Below, piece after piece: positions 46,931 through 56,148 of a stretch of DNA of 64,000 nucleotides (within the stretch, counting starts at the first letter, position 1; the number at the start of each line of letters is the position of its first letter). Under the pieces are notes generated by a model. That model saw only the letters and a program-made list of their open reading frames with translations. It ran no database searches and had not been told where the DNA came from. The position numbers were made by a program, and so were the translations under genes. Location: the NCBI RefSeq assembly GCF_000165505.1, contig NC_014632.1:1240001-1304000 (forward strand), written 5' to 3'. This DNA is from Ilyobacter polytropus DSM 2926. GTDB taxonomy: Bacteria; Fusobacteriota; Fusobacteriia; Fusobacteriales; Fusobacteriaceae.

Positions 46931-47469
46931 AAATAGGTATAGCAGGAGCCGGAGGAATAGGGTCAAATGTTGCAGTCCACCTTGTAAGAACGGGAATATC
47001 AGAGCTAAAAATAGCAGATTTTGACATTATAGAAAAATCAAATCTAAACAGGCAGTTCTACTTTCACCATCAGATAGGCGCCTCTAAGGTAGAAACTCTG
47101 AAAAAAAATCTGTTGGATATAAACCCCGATGGTAATTTTTATGTTGAGAATATAAAGCTTAACAGGGAAAATATGTCAGATTTTTTTTATGATTGTGACA
47201 TTGTAATAGAGGCCTTTGATAAATCAAAATACAAAACAATGCTTATAGAGGAGATATACCCTCTAGGTAAGTTAATTGTCTCAGCATCGGGAATAGCCCA
47301 CTGGGATCTTGGAAATATAAATATAAAAGAAGTAATGCCAAACCTTTTTGTGGTGGGAGATTTTGAGAAGGGAATCGAAAATTTTAAGACATATTCTCCC
47401 AAGGTGTCCATAGCAGCTGCAATTATGGCGAATATTGCCCTCGAAAAAGGAGGTTTTTATGAGAAGTAG
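46927..47469 (+). CDS. thiF: ThiS adenylyltransferase ThiF, short form
   Basis: 180 residues, compared with about 250 in E. coli. The nucleotide site GIAGAGGIGSNVAVHL and NLNRQFY (the Arg finger) are present. The C-terminal zinc-binding CxxC part is absent, as in the short ThiF forms beside ThiH in many anaerobes. It adenylates ThiS. Overlaps thiE by 11 bp. Confidence 0.92.
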   Translation: MKIGIAGAGGIGSNVAVHLVRTGISELKIADFDIIEKSNLNRQFYFHHQIGASKVETLKKNLLDINPDGNFYVENIKLNRENMSDFFYDCDIVIEAFDKSKYKTMLIEEIYPLGKLIVSASGIAHWDLGNINIKEVMPNLFVVGDFEKGIENFKTYSPKVSIAAAIMANIALEKGGFYEK

Positions 47470-48094
47470 AATAACTATCCCGACAGGTCTTTACGGGATC
47501 ACAGGAGAGGCCTTTTCCAATGGAAAAAGCAATCTGCAGTGCGTAGAAAGCATGATCAAAGCAGGGATAAAGATAATACAGTACAGAGAAAAAGATAAAC
47601 CTCTAAGAGATAAGATCAATGACATAAAAAAGATAAGAGAGCTCTGCAGAGAAAATGAGGTTCTTTTCATCATAAACGACCATGTGGATATGGCAATATT
47701 AGTAGATGCCGATGGTGTACATGTTGGACAGGAAGATATGCACCCTTCAGATGTCAGGCAGCTAATAGGCCCTGATAAAATCATAGGTCTTTCTACCCAC
47801 TCACAAGAAGAGGGACTAGCATGCCTAGAAGAAGATATCGATTATATAGGTGTAGGACCCGTATTCCCTACTACTACCAAGGACAGAAAAGCAGTTGGAC
47901 TTGAATATTTGGACTTTGCAGTTAAAAACTTGGATATTCCTTTCGTGGCTATAGGAGGAATAAAAGAGCATAACATAGAAACGATATTAGAGGCAGGGGC
48001 TAAAAGAATCTGCCTGGTGAGCGAGATTATAGGGGCTAAAGATATAACCAAAAAAATTCAAAAGCTAAATCAAATAATAGAAAAAAAATATTAA
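47459..48094 (+). CDS. thiE: Thiamine-phosphate synthase ThiE
   Basis: 211 residues from the ATG at 47459, with GGAGG five bases before it. It joins the pyrimidine and thiazole phosphates. IQYREKDKPLRDK, INDHVDMAILVDADGVHVGQEDM and GVGPVFPTTTKD are typical. Last gene of the operon. Thiamine kinase genes are not in the window. Confidence 0.95.
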   Translation: MRSRITIPTGLYGITGEAFSNGKSNLQCVESMIKAGIKIIQYREKDKPLRDKINDIKKIRELCRENEVLFIINDHVDMAILVDADGVHVGQEDMHPSDVRQLIGPDKIIGLSTHSQEEGLACLEEDIDYIGVGPVFPTTTKDRKAVGLEYLDFAVKNLDIPFVAIGGIKEHNIETILEAGAKRICLVSEIIGAKDITKKIQKLNQIIEKKY

Positions 48095-48111
48095 TCTTTT
48101 TCATTTCACAA

Positions 48112-48141
48112 AAAAAGTCCCGGAATTTCCCGGGACTTTTT
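48112..48141. terminator. Bidirectional terminator between thiE and minE
   Basis: AAAAAGTCCCGG and CCGGGACTTTTT over a 6-base loop with T-tracts on both strands. Confidence 0.9.
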
Positions 48142-48147
48142 ACAATA

Positions 48148-48405
48148 TTAAAATTTTGTATTTTTTATAGGTATGTTTGCTATCAAAGCTGTTTTCCTGC
48201 TCTGTTTATCATCCTCTGATATCTCGATGTTCAGACTATCTATATCTATGTCCACATATTTGGAGATTACAGTTATCAGATCATTTTTCATATCATCGAG
48301 AACTCTTGGAGATAGCATAGCTCTATCATGAATTAAAACAAGCTTCAATCTATCTTTGGCTACATTTTTAGAGCCACTCTTCTTAAACATATCGAAAAAA
48401 CTCAT
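48148..48405 (-). CDS. minE: Cell division topological factor MinE
   Basis: 85 residues. The N-terminal amphipathic start MSFFDMFK and the anti-MinCD region RLKLVLIHDRAM are followed by the dimer domain ending SRKTALIANIPIK. It stimulates MinD ATPase and drives the oscillation that places the Z ring. It follows minD by 8 bp. Confidence 0.94.
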   Translation of the reverse strand: MSFFDMFKKSGSKNVAKDRLKLVLIHDRAMLSPRVLDDMKNDLITVISKYVDIDIDSLNIEISEDDKQSRKTALIANIPIKNTKF

Positions 48406-48413
48406 CTCTCCAC

Positions 48414-49205
48414 CTACCTCTTAAAGATTCCTCTTAATTTATTAAAAATCCCCCCTCTTGAAGGGAGCTCTAAAAAGCTTACCTCGTTTCCTATGACCCT
48501 TTGGGATATATTTCCATATGCCTTAGCAGCCAAAGAACTTCCTTTAAATATAAGAGGTTCCCCTTTATTTGTAGATATTATAATATTTTCATCATCAGGA
48601 ATGATCCCCATTACGTCTACTGCAAGAATATCAACTATGTCTGATATATCAAGCATATTCCCTTCTTTTACCATGTCCACTTTTATACGGTTTACTATAA
48701 GTTTAGAATCTTTTATCTCATTTGCATCCAAAAGACCGATGATTCTATCTGCATCCCTCACTGCTGATATTTCAGGAGTTGTTACAATTAGAGCCTGATC
48801 TGCTGCTGAGATTGCATTTTTGAATCCTTGTTCTATACCTGCTGGACAGTCAACTATTATGAAATCAAAATCTTCTTTTAGAGCCTCTATAAGTGTCTTC
48901 ATCTGCTCAGGGTTAACTGAGTTTTTATCCTTTGTCTGAGCCGCAGGAAGTAGAAAGAGATTGTCACACCTCTTATCCTTTATAAGAGCCTGCCTTATTC
49001 TGCAGTGTCCCTCTATTACATCAACAAGATCATAAACTATCCTGTTTTCAAGTCCCATAACAACATCTAAATTTCTTAATCCGATATCAGCATCAATAAG
49101 AAGAGTCTTCTTGCCCTGAAGAGCAAGACCCACACCCAAATTTGCCGTAGTGGTGGTCTTTCCTACTCCACCTTTACCAGAAGTTATAACAATTACTTTT
49201 GCCAT
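48414..49205 (-). CDS. minD: Septum-site ATPase MinD
   Basis: 263 residues from the ATG at 49205. Deviant Walker A KGGVGKTT at the start, IVDCPAGIEQG (Walker B), and the amphipathic C-terminal membrane helix GIFNKLRGIFKR. It recruits MinC and MinE to the inner membrane. GGGAG lies eight bases upstream. Confidence 0.96.
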   Translation of the reverse strand: MAKVIVITSGKGGVGKTTTTANLGVGLALQGKKTLLIDADIGLRNLDVVMGLENRIVYDLVDVIEGHCRIRQALIKDKRCDNLFLLPAAQTKDKNSVNPEQMKTLIEALKEDFDFIIVDCPAGIEQGFKNAISAADQALIVTTPEISAVRDADRIIGLLDANEIKDSKLIVNRIKVDMVKEGNMLDISDIVDILAVDVMGIIPDDENIIISTNKGEPLIFKGSSLAAKAYGNISQRVIGNEVSFLELPSRGGIFNKLRGIFKR

Positions 49206-49226
49206 TTTTATCACTCCCAAAAATAA

Positions 49227-49898
49227 CTAGATTTTCATAATGTCTCTCAGTGTTATCTTGTTAAAATCCTCTATATGCATCTTTCCGTCTTTTATATATG
49301 CTACTTCCAAGCTGCCTTCTTTTTTTACCCTATTTGTGACAAGCATGTCCTCTGCTGGATTTCTGGCAATATTTTTCCCTATTCTCAGCTGGATGGGGTT
49401 CATTTTTAAGGCACTTATAAAAGCCTCATCTTCATCCTCTATACCTGCGTAGGCCGTACCGTTTAGATAGCCCAAAACTACTATATTTCCTTTTGCAGTT
49501 ACTATGGCTCCGGGATTTATGTCCCCTAGAACAACCAGATTCCCTTCATAGTGTACACTTTGACCGGACCTCAGGTTCCCCTTATAAAATTTTGTCACTC
49601 CTTCATCTATTATAGTTTCAGGTATGATAAAGTTTCCTATAAAGGATTTACCATTTGACATAATATAAGTTATTTGGATATCACTTTCCCTTCTGATTAT
49701 TTCAACAAGCTGATTTTCCTCATGCTCTGAAAGACTTCTATTTGAAAACTCTATGGCAACTTTTGCATTTTTCAAAAATTTCTCTGCTTCTCTGAGTTTT
49801 TCTTCAAGATTTTTCTTCAGTGTTTCATAATCAATTTCAGCATCTAAATGAATTACAAGTCTGTCCTCTTTTCCCTTTAAAATAACATAATTATCCAT
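49227..49898 (-). CDS. minC: Septum-site inhibitor MinC
   Basis: 223 residues from the ATG at 49898 (GTG at 49907 is possible). The C-terminal beta-helix domain has VHYEGNLVVLGDINPGAIVTAKGNIVVLG split across about residues 115-145, with GYLNGTAYAG. It blocks FtsZ assembly away from midcell. First of minC-minD-minE. Confidence 0.94.
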   Translation of the reverse strand: MDNYVILKGKEDRLVIHLDAEIDYETLKKNLEEKLREAEKFLKNAKVAIEFSNRSLSEHEENQLVEIIRRESDIQITYIMSNGKSFIGNFIIPETIIDEGVTKFYKGNLRSGQSVHYEGNLVVLGDINPGAIVTAKGNIVVLGYLNGTAYAGIEDEDEAFISALKMNPIQLRIGKNIARNPAEDMLVTNRVKKEGSLEVAYIKDGKMHIEDFNKITLRDIMKI

Positions 49899-50036
49899 CG
49901 GCTCCACCCTTCATAAAGTGTGTTCAATTTAAGTATAGCATACCATTTTTGCCTTATCAACTAAAGGCTCTAAAAAAAATAGCTTTTTTCTCGGTTTTTT
50001 GATATGATTTTATTTAATAGACAAAGGAGGTCCTCT

Positions 50037-50780
50037 ATGCGTGGTATCTATCTTGCAGGCGAATCTTTTTTCGAAGCTTTTTCTGTGATCAAAAAAGGTA
50101 AAATGAGAAAATTCTATCTCTTACCCGGTGTTATAAACCTCATACTTATTAACCTTCTTTATAGATTGAGTAAGTATGTTTCATTTAATATTTTTTCAAA
50201 ACTTGAAACTTATTTCAACCTAAGTAATTATGAAAATATCGCTTTTATGGTCATAAAGGTCATAATTATAGTTCTATCCTTCTTGTTGTATTTTCTCATG
50301 TACAAGGCTCTTCTTCTGATAGTTCTTTCACCCTTTCTGAACTATATCTCAGAAAGAACCGAGAGGACACTGGACAACAGGAAATTTGAATTTTCCTTCA
50401 GAGATAATATAAGATTTATCTGGAGAGGTATAGTTATTTCCTGTAAAAGTTTTTCAAAAGAGATGATAGGAACTCTAATTCTTTTACTTCTGGGAATAAT
50501 ACCGTTTTTAAGTCTTACGATTCCTTTTTTCATTTTCCTTCTTCAGGCATATTATATTGGGTTTTCATTTATGGATTATACCCTTGAAAGACACAATTAT
50601 TCTTCAGAGGAAAGTCTGATTTTTTTGAAAAAAAACTGGGTTTTTTCAGCCTTTAGCGGAGCTTTATTTACCGTGGTATTTCTGATCCCCCTTGTTGGAG
50701 TCTTTATAGCACCTTTAGTTTCCTGTGTTGCCGTTACCCTCGGAACTCTGAAAATAATAAACAATGAAAAATATAATTAA
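50037..50780 (+). CDS. EI24-domain membrane protein (CysZ-like)
   Basis: 247 residues from the ATG at 50037, preceded by AAAGGAGG. Four long hydrophobic regions, with EAFSVIKKGKMRKFYLLPGVIN at the start and PFLNYISERTE after TM2, the pattern of EI24/CysZ proteins. CysZ helps sulfate uptake in E. coli, but members vary and this gene has no sulfur gene next to it. Divergent from minC. Confidence 0.82.
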   Translation: MRGIYLAGESFFEAFSVIKKGKMRKFYLLPGVINLILINLLYRLSKYVSFNIFSKLETYFNLSNYENIAFMVIKVIIIVLSFLLYFLMYKALLLIVLSPFLNYISERTERTLDNRKFEFSFRDNIRFIWRGIVISCKSFSKEMIGTLILLLLGIIPFLSLTIPFFIFLLQAYYIGFSFMDYTLERHNYSSEESLIFLKKNWVFSAFSGALFTVVFLIPLVGVFIAPLVSCVAVTLGTLKIINNEKYN

Positions 50781-50794
50781 TTTATTAGAAATAG

Positions 50795-50826
50795 AAAAAA
50801 TCCCTCTTTTAAAAGAGGGATTTTTT
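50795..50826. terminator. Bidirectional terminator between the EI24 gene and the NhaC-family gene
   Basis: A perfect 32-bp palindrome: AAAAAATCCCTCTTTT and its complement. Confidence 0.92.
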
Positions 50827-50830
50827 CTAT

Positions 50831-52156
50831 TTAAGCTAGATTTTCATTTAACTCACTCTTTACTTCCTTATCTCTCAATATATAGATAAAAGCAAAAACA
50901 GCCAAAATATGTTGATACCAAAGAAGAGGTATTACTTCAAAAGGTGTTACAGTTCCCTTTGAAAAGCTAAGAAGTATGAGCATCTGAGCTCCATAAGGTA
51001 TGACTCCCTGCACAATACAGGAAAATATATCAAGAAGTGCAGCACTCCTCTTGCCTTCTACACAGTATTTTTCAGAAACCTCCTTGGCCAGAGGACCGTT
51101 TATGATTATAGCCACTGTGTTATTGGCAACAGCAGCATCTGTCATAGCGACTAAGGCTGCCACTCCAAACTGAGCACTTCTTCTGCCTGTAATTTTCTTC
51201 TGAACAGATTCTAAAAGCCACTGTATCCCACCTGCTTTGGTTACCATTTGAGCTAATCCACCTGTAAGAAGAGATAATAAAAATATTTCCTGCATTCCTG
51301 AAAATCCATTATAAATTTCATTGGAAAAACTAAGAAGGGTAAAGTCACCTTTAAACAGTCCTATTAGACCTGAAAGAAGAATTCCACCTGTAAGTACTGC
51401 AAAAACATTTACTCCTGCAATTGCCAGAACTAAAACCACAAGATACGGAATTACCTTTACTACATCATAGTTATAAGTTGCAGCCATATCTATCATACCC
51501 TCAGGTCTTCCCAAAACAACTAACATTATTATAGTTATTATGGCAGCAGGAAGAGCAAGAGATATATTCGCTCTAAATTTATCCCTCATCTCTACACCTT
51601 GAGTTCGTGTAGCAGCTATTGTGGTGTCTGATATAACTGACAAATTGTCTCCAAACATTGATCCTCCCATTACAGCAGCCAGAGTCAATGCCATAGAAAT
51701 CCCAGAAGACTCAGCTAAGCCCACAGCAACTGGTGCTATGGCAACTATAGAACCAACAGAAGTTCCCGTTGAGGTAGATATAAATGCCCCTATAACAAAG
51801 AGTCCTGCAGGAATATAGTGCACCGGGATAAATGTCAGACCCATGTTTACCACCGAATCTACCCCACCCATAGCATTTGACACTCCTCCGAAAGCCCCTG
51901 CAAGAAGATAGATTATACACATTACCATAATATCTTCATGGCCGCAGCCTTTTATAAAGTCTTTGAATTTCTCCTCTATACTTCCTTTAAATAAAATAAA
52001 AGCAGATATTATCCCTGCAAATGCTGCAATGGGAGCCGGAAGTTGATAAAAGCTCATTTCTACTCCTGCCATCCCTAAGACAATTCCACTTCCTAGATAT
52101 ATTGTCACAAATATTATAAAAGGTATCAGACCTTTAAATTCACCTTTGGTTTTCAT
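50831..52156 (-). CDS. NhaC-family transporter, candidate methionine transporter MetT
   Basis: 441 residues, 11-12 transmembrane helices. NhaC features include STSTGTSVGSIVAIAPVAVG and GGSMFGDNLSVISDTTIAATRTQG. NhaC-family proteins controlled by SAM riboswitches were predicted to carry methionine (MetT). Here the gene follows metNIQ at 60 bp on the same strand, which suits that role; an intrinsic terminator between metQ and this gene limits readthrough. Otherwise it could be a Na+/H+ or malate-type antiporter. Ribosome site AAGGAG close to the ATG. Confidence 0.85.
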   Translation of the reverse strand: MKTKGEFKGLIPFIIFVTIYLGSGIVLGMAGVEMSFYQLPAPIAAFAGIISAFILFKGSIEEKFKDFIKGCGHEDIMVMCIIYLLAGAFGGVSNAMGGVDSVVNMGLTFIPVHYIPAGLFVIGAFISTSTGTSVGSIVAIAPVAVGLAESSGISMALTLAAVMGGSMFGDNLSVISDTTIAATRTQGVEMRDKFRANISLALPAAIITIIMLVVLGRPEGMIDMAATYNYDVVKVIPYLVVLVLAIAGVNVFAVLTGGILLSGLIGLFKGDFTLLSFSNEIYNGFSGMQEIFLLSLLTGGLAQMVTKAGGIQWLLESVQKKITGRRSAQFGVAALVAMTDAAVANNTVAIIINGPLAKEVSEKYCVEGKRSAALLDIFSCIVQGVIPYGAQMLILLSFSKGTVTPFEVIPLLWYQHILAVFAFIYILRDKEVKSELNENLA

Positions 52157-52197
52157 CTTTACTCCTTATTTTTAATTTTCATCATAAATAAAAAAAA

Positions 52198-52210
52198 GCT
52201 GCAATGCAGC
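52198..52210 (-). terminator. Terminator after metQ
   Basis: Small hairpin GCTGC-ATT-GCAGC, with eight Ts after it on the minus strand. Confidence 0.75.
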
Positions 52211-52216
52211 CTTTTT

Positions 52217-53023
52217 TTAGAATATAGGCACTACTCCACCTTGATACTTATCTTCGATAAATGCCTTTACTTTTTCACTCTTTAAAGCTGTCATAAGAGC
52301 AGTTATTTTTTCAGATTTTTCTTCCCCGGTTTTTACAGCGACTATGTTCACATATGGAGATTCTGCTCCCTCTATAAGAAGGGCATCTTCTACAGGGTTC
52401 AGTCCGCTTTCTATTGCATAATTTCCGTTTATAACAGCTGCATCTACATCTGAAAGAACTCTAGGAAGTTGTGCTGCTTCTAAGGCTTCAAACTTAAAGT
52501 TTTTAGAGTTTTCTGTTATATCATACTCTGTTGCTTTTAATCCGGCACTCGGGTCTAACTTGATAAGGCCATTTGTTTGCAAAAGAATAAGAGCTCTAGC
52601 TCCATTTGAAGGGTCATTTGGTATTGCTATTACAGATCCATCTTTAAGGTCTGCTAAATCTTTAATTTTCTCTGAATAAAGACCCATTGGTTCTACATGT
52701 ACTCCACCAGCAGAAACAAGATCAAGATTTCTTTCTTTGGCAAATTCTTCTAAATAAGGAATATGCTGAAAGAAGTTTGCATCTATTTCTCCATCTGAAA
52801 GTGCGAGATTTGGTGTAACATAATCTGTAAATTCTACTACTTCAAGAGAATAACCTTTTTCAGCCAATTCTTCTTTTGCTATCTCAAGTATCTCTGAATG
52901 AGGTACAGGAGTAGCTCCTACCTTTATTTCCTGTGATTTTTCTTCAACTTTTTTCTCACCACAAGAAGTTAATCCTACGATAAATAAAATTGAAACTGCA
53001 ACTAAACTAATAATTTTTTTCAT
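52217..53023 (-). CDS. metQ: Methionine-binding lipoprotein MetQ
   Basis: 268 residues. The lipoprotein signal ends at LTSC (Cys21), the site of diacylglycerol addition by Lgt. VGATPVPHSEILE and LPRVLSDVDAAVINGNYA are typical of MetQ/NlpA. It delivers D- or L-methionine to MetNI. It follows metI by 13 bp. AAAGGAGAGAAAT precedes the ATG. Confidence 0.95.
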   Translation of the reverse strand: MKKIISLVAVSILFIVGLTSCGEKKVEEKSQEIKVGATPVPHSEILEIAKEELAEKGYSLEVVEFTDYVTPNLALSDGEIDANFFQHIPYLEEFAKERNLDLVSAGGVHVEPMGLYSEKIKDLADLKDGSVIAIPNDPSNGARALILLQTNGLIKLDPSAGLKATEYDITENSKNFKFEALEAAQLPRVLSDVDAAVINGNYAIESGLNPVEDALLIEGAESPYVNIVAVKTGEEKSEKITALMTALKSEKVKAFIEDKYQGGVVPIF

Positions 53024-53036
53024 ATTTCTCTCCTTT

Positions 53037-53693
53037 TTATCCTCTTTTTTTTCTTATATTATAAACTATTTTATCACCTAAAAATTGTATCCCCTGAACC
53101 AGTATTATTATAGATGCCACTGAGACTATCATAATGTCAAGTTTGAATCGCTGATATCCGTATCTTATGGCAAGGTCACCTAGACCTCCTCCACCTATTG
53201 CTCCGGCCATTGCAGAATATCCTACAAGGGTTATTACTGTTATTGTCAGACCATGAATCAAAGAAGGCAGGGATTCAGGTATAAGTACCTTTGATATTAT
53301 ATCTTTTCTAGATGCTCCGAGAGATATAGAGGCTTCTAAAAGACCTCTGTCCACCTCTTTAACTGCCCCTTCTACGATTCTCGCCACAAATGGAGCTGCA
53401 GCTATGGAAAGAGGCACTATGCTCGCTGTAGACCCTATTGTGGTCCCCACTATGAACCTAGAAAGTGGAAGAACCAATATCATCAGTATAATAAAAGGTA
53501 TTGATCTAAAAATATTTATAAGGCCGTCTAGAACCTTGTTTAATTTTGGCATTTCAATTATATGATTTTTATCTGTTATTACCGCAAGTAAACCTATAGG
53601 CAATCCCATAATGGTAGCAAATATTGTTGAAAGTACTACCATGTATATAGTTTCTGCCATAGCAGGTATCAGCAAAGCTATTATCTTATCCAT
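53037..53693 (-). CDS. metI: Methionine ABC transporter permease MetI
   Basis: 218 residues, five transmembrane helices. The coupling region SLGASRKDIISKVLIPESLPSLIHG follows the EAA pattern. It forms a homodimer with MetN. It overlaps metN by 8 bp. Confidence 0.95.
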   Translation of the reverse strand: MDKIIALLIPAMAETIYMVVLSTIFATIMGLPIGLLAVITDKNHIIEMPKLNKVLDGLINIFRSIPFIILMILVLPLSRFIVGTTIGSTASIVPLSIAAAPFVARIVEGAVKEVDRGLLEASISLGASRKDIISKVLIPESLPSLIHGLTITVITLVGYSAMAGAIGGGGLGDLAIRYGYQRFKLDIMIVSVASIIILVQGIQFLGDKIVYNIRKKRG

Positions 53694-54693
53694 TATATAT
53701 CACCTTTATCTCTACATCCTCTTTTTTTATCCAGTTCAGTGCTTCTTCCTGTCTTTCTCCAGAAAGTTCTAGTATCAGATGACCTACATTCTGGGTGACA
53801 AGCTTATCTATACTTCCTGATACAATATTTGCATCTATATCAAACATTCTAACCATCTGTGATATAACTGGTTTTTCAACTGTGTGTCCTATATATGAAA
53901 GCTTTATTATTTTTTTACCTGGACTCTTTACAAAATCTACCTCTTCTGTTTCTTCTGGTATCAAATGAGATATAAATTCCTTTGCCATCTCTGTTCTTGG
54001 ATTTGAAAAAATCCTGTCCACACTTCCCTCTTCGATAACTTCACCCTTATCCATTATAGCTGCTCTGTTGCACACACTTCTTATTACTTCCATCTGATGT
54101 GTTATAAGCACTATCGTAAGTCCGAGTTTTTTCTGAAGATCTTTTAGAAGGTCAAGTATAGACTTGGTAGTCTTAGGATCAAGAGCACTAGTCGCCTCAT
54201 CAGATAAGAGTATCTTAGGATTGTTGGCGAGGGCTCTCGCAATTGCAACTCTCTGTTTTTGACCACCTGAAAGTTGGCTCGGAAAAGCTCTTTCTTTATC
54301 TTCTAATTCTACAAGGGTCAAAAGTTCTTTTACCCTTGATGGAATATCATTTTTATCCCAACCTGCTATCTCTAGTGCAAAGGCTATGTTCCCGAAAACA
54401 TCCCTTGACTGAAGAAGATTAAAGTGTTGAAATATCATCCCGGTTTTTTTTCTATACTCTTTTAATTCTGTATCATTAAATTTGAGAATATTATTTCCCT
54501 CTACGAGAATCTCACCGCTGCTCGGCTCTTCTAATCTATTTAAAAGTCTTATAAGTGTTGATTTACCTGCACCACTCAGACCCATTATCCCGTATATATC
54601 ATCCTCTTTTATGTTTAAGTTAACATTTTTTACAGCAAGGACATCTCCGATGGCACTGCTATAAAGTTTATTGAGATCTTTTATCTCTATCAT
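53686..54693 (-). CDS. metN: Methionine ABC transporter ATPase MetN
   Basis: 335 residues. Walker A GLSGAGKST, ABC signature LSGGQKQR and Walker B ILLSDEAT are complete. Beyond residue 255 a C-terminal NIL domain (IKLSYIGHTVEKPVISQM) matches the methionine-sensing domain that causes trans-inhibition. It is first in the operon after the SAM riboswitch. Confidence 0.96.
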   Translation of the reverse strand: MIEIKDLNKLYSSAIGDVLAVKNVNLNIKEDDIYGIMGLSGAGKSTLIRLLNRLEEPSSGEILVEGNNILKFNDTELKEYRKKTGMIFQHFNLLQSRDVFGNIAFALEIAGWDKNDIPSRVKELLTLVELEDKERAFPSQLSGGQKQRVAIARALANNPKILLSDEATSALDPKTTKSILDLLKDLQKKLGLTIVLITHQMEVIRSVCNRAAIMDKGEVIEEGSVDRIFSNPRTEMAKEFISHLIPEETEEVDFVKSPGKKIIKLSYIGHTVEKPVISQMVRMFDIDANIVSGSIDKLVTQNVGHLILELSGERQEEALNWIKKEDVEIKVIYNG

Positions 54694-54827
54694 CTATTAC
54701 CACTCCTCAATTGTATATAAAAAATCCCTTCCAACAACATTTTGTAAAAAGATTTATTAACTGGCTTATAAACTTAATTTATCTATAATTGTTTACCGGT
54801 TTTCTAAGAGTTTTATTTTGTAAATAA

Positions 54828-54852
54828 AAAAAACTCTTCTTTTAGAGAAGAG
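54828..54852 (-). terminator. SAM riboswitch terminator
   Basis: CTCTTCT and AGAAGAG over a 5-base loop, then Ts on the minus strand. Its left arm overlaps the last strand of the riboswitch P1 stem. Confidence 0.85.
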
Positions 54853-54962
54853 GTTTCTAGTAATCTATTGCAGATTAGCCTCATCTCGCTGGAATTAGCA
54901 CCACACCCCTTACGGCAGGTTGCTGAGGTTTCAAAGGGCCAGTCCCTCCACCTCTCTTGATA
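54845..54962 (-). promoter_or_regulatory. SAM-I riboswitch (S box) of metNIQ
   Basis: On the minus strand AAGAGAGGTGGAGGGACTGG, GAAACCTCAGCAACC, GGTGCTAATTCCAGC and GATGAGG occur in the standard order. P1 is closed by AGAGAGGT with ACCTCTT. SAM binding would favour the terminator and stop methionine uptake genes. Confidence 0.95.
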
Positions 54963-54985
54963 AGTAATTCATTTATACTAGAAAA

Positions 54986-55014
54986 AGTATATTACTTTTG
55001 ACTAACTCTGTCAA
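54986..55014 (-). promoter_or_regulatory. metNIQ promoter
   Basis: Minus strand TTGACA (55009-55014), 17 bp, TATACT (54986-54991). Confidence 0.8.
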
Positions 55015-55190
55015 GAATTTTTTCATTATTGTATAACTATCAATGGAATATTTTCTGAGTATTATTTCACACCGCAACCTGAAATTTATATGAGGTATTA
55101 GATTTATAAGAATCCATCCATTTTGTCTTGGAAAAAAATTACACTAGAGAAATTAAAAACATTATTTCAAACAACTCAGCTCAATTACTC

Positions 55191-55328
55191 GGCTTGTGCA
55201 AAAAATTAAAAATAGGAAATTCTTGAATTATTATTGCGGTAACGACACCAAAACACCTCAAGGAGTTGCCTACTTAATGAATATATTAGCCCTTAACTCT
55301 GATTTTTTCAAATATATTTTCATGTTTA
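55191..55328 (+). repeat. IS left end, copy 1 (with transposase start)
   Basis: About 85 percent similar by eye to 56013-56148. It includes CAAGGAGTTGCCTAC and the first codons of a transposase (ATG at 55277, MNILALNSDFF), cut off by the flavoprotein gene. Confidence 0.7.
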
Positions 55329-55340
55329 AAAGTTCACTTT

Positions 55341-55976
55341 TTATTTTGAAAGTTTAAAGTCCAGCAACTTTTCCCGTATATCTTTATTCAGTTGCAATGT
55401 TTTAAAAAGTCTTTTTCCTGCATTTTGTGACTGCTTTATTGCAGTTTTATTTTCTTTTGCCTTCCCTCTCTCAAATAGTCCAAGCACCTTTACTATGTCT
55501 ATAACCCTGTAACCTAGAGCTTCTAGTGGTTTTGCCATTGCCTCACCTGTGTACCCCATATCTTCTGGTGAATGTTGTTCGCATACTGCTATCACAGAAG
55601 CATAACGACCTCCTAAAACTTCATTTATTCCCATCCATACAGAACGGTCTTCTTTTGACATAACTTCAAAACAATAACATCTGTCAATAAAAACCTTTAC
55701 GTCAGCGGTAACATTATAAAAATATGTCGGTGATCCCAAAATTATTGCGTCTGATTCCATTAATAGTGGATATATCTTCTGCATGTCGTCATTTATTACA
55801 CATTTATAAGTGTCTCTGCATCCTTCGCAGCCTGTGCAGCCTTTTATAGAATAATCTCCTAAAAATATTACTTCAGTTTCTATTCCATCTCCCTTCGCAC
55901 TTTCTAAAGCACTCATCACAAGGGTCGAGGTATTACCATTTTTTCTCTTGCTTCCCACTATACCTAAAATTTTCAT
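55341..55976 (-). CDS. Iron-sulfur flavoprotein / NADPH-dependent FMN reductase family
   Basis: 211 residues. Flavodoxin-like start LGIVGSKRKNGNTSTLV binds FMN; the compact CTGCEGCRDTYKC motif (about residues 47-59) is that of the iron-sulfur flavoproteins of anaerobes. GSPTYFYNVTADVKVFIDRC is the second flavin loop. These proteins take part in electron transfer or oxidative-stress defence; the partner is unknown. AAGGAGG precedes the ATG. It lies inside the IS-derived unit. Confidence 0.87.
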   Translation of the reverse strand: MKILGIVGSKRKNGNTSTLVMSALESAKGDGIETEVIFLGDYSIKGCTGCEGCRDTYKCVINDDMQKIYPLLMESDAIILGSPTYFYNVTADVKVFIDRCYCFEVMSKEDRSVWMGINEVLGGRYASVIAVCEQHSPEDMGYTGEAMAKPLEALGYRVIDIVKVLGLFERGKAKENKTAIKQSQNAGKRLFKTLQLNKDIREKLLDFKLSK

Positions 55977-56012
55977 ATTTAAAAAACCTCCTTGCAGATT
56001 ATAACATAACTT

Positions 56013-56148
56013 GGCTTTTGCAAAAATTAAAAATAGACAATTCTTGAGGTAATATTACGGTAAAGACACCGAAATATCTCAAGGAGTTGCCTACCTAATG
56101 AATATATTAGCCCCTAACTCTAATTTTTCAAATATTTTTTCACGCTTA
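56013..56148 (+). repeat. IS left end, copy 2
   Basis: Starts GGCTTTTGCAAAAATT and includes CTCAAGGAGTTGCCTAC, in direct orientation to 55191-55328. Confidence 0.7.
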
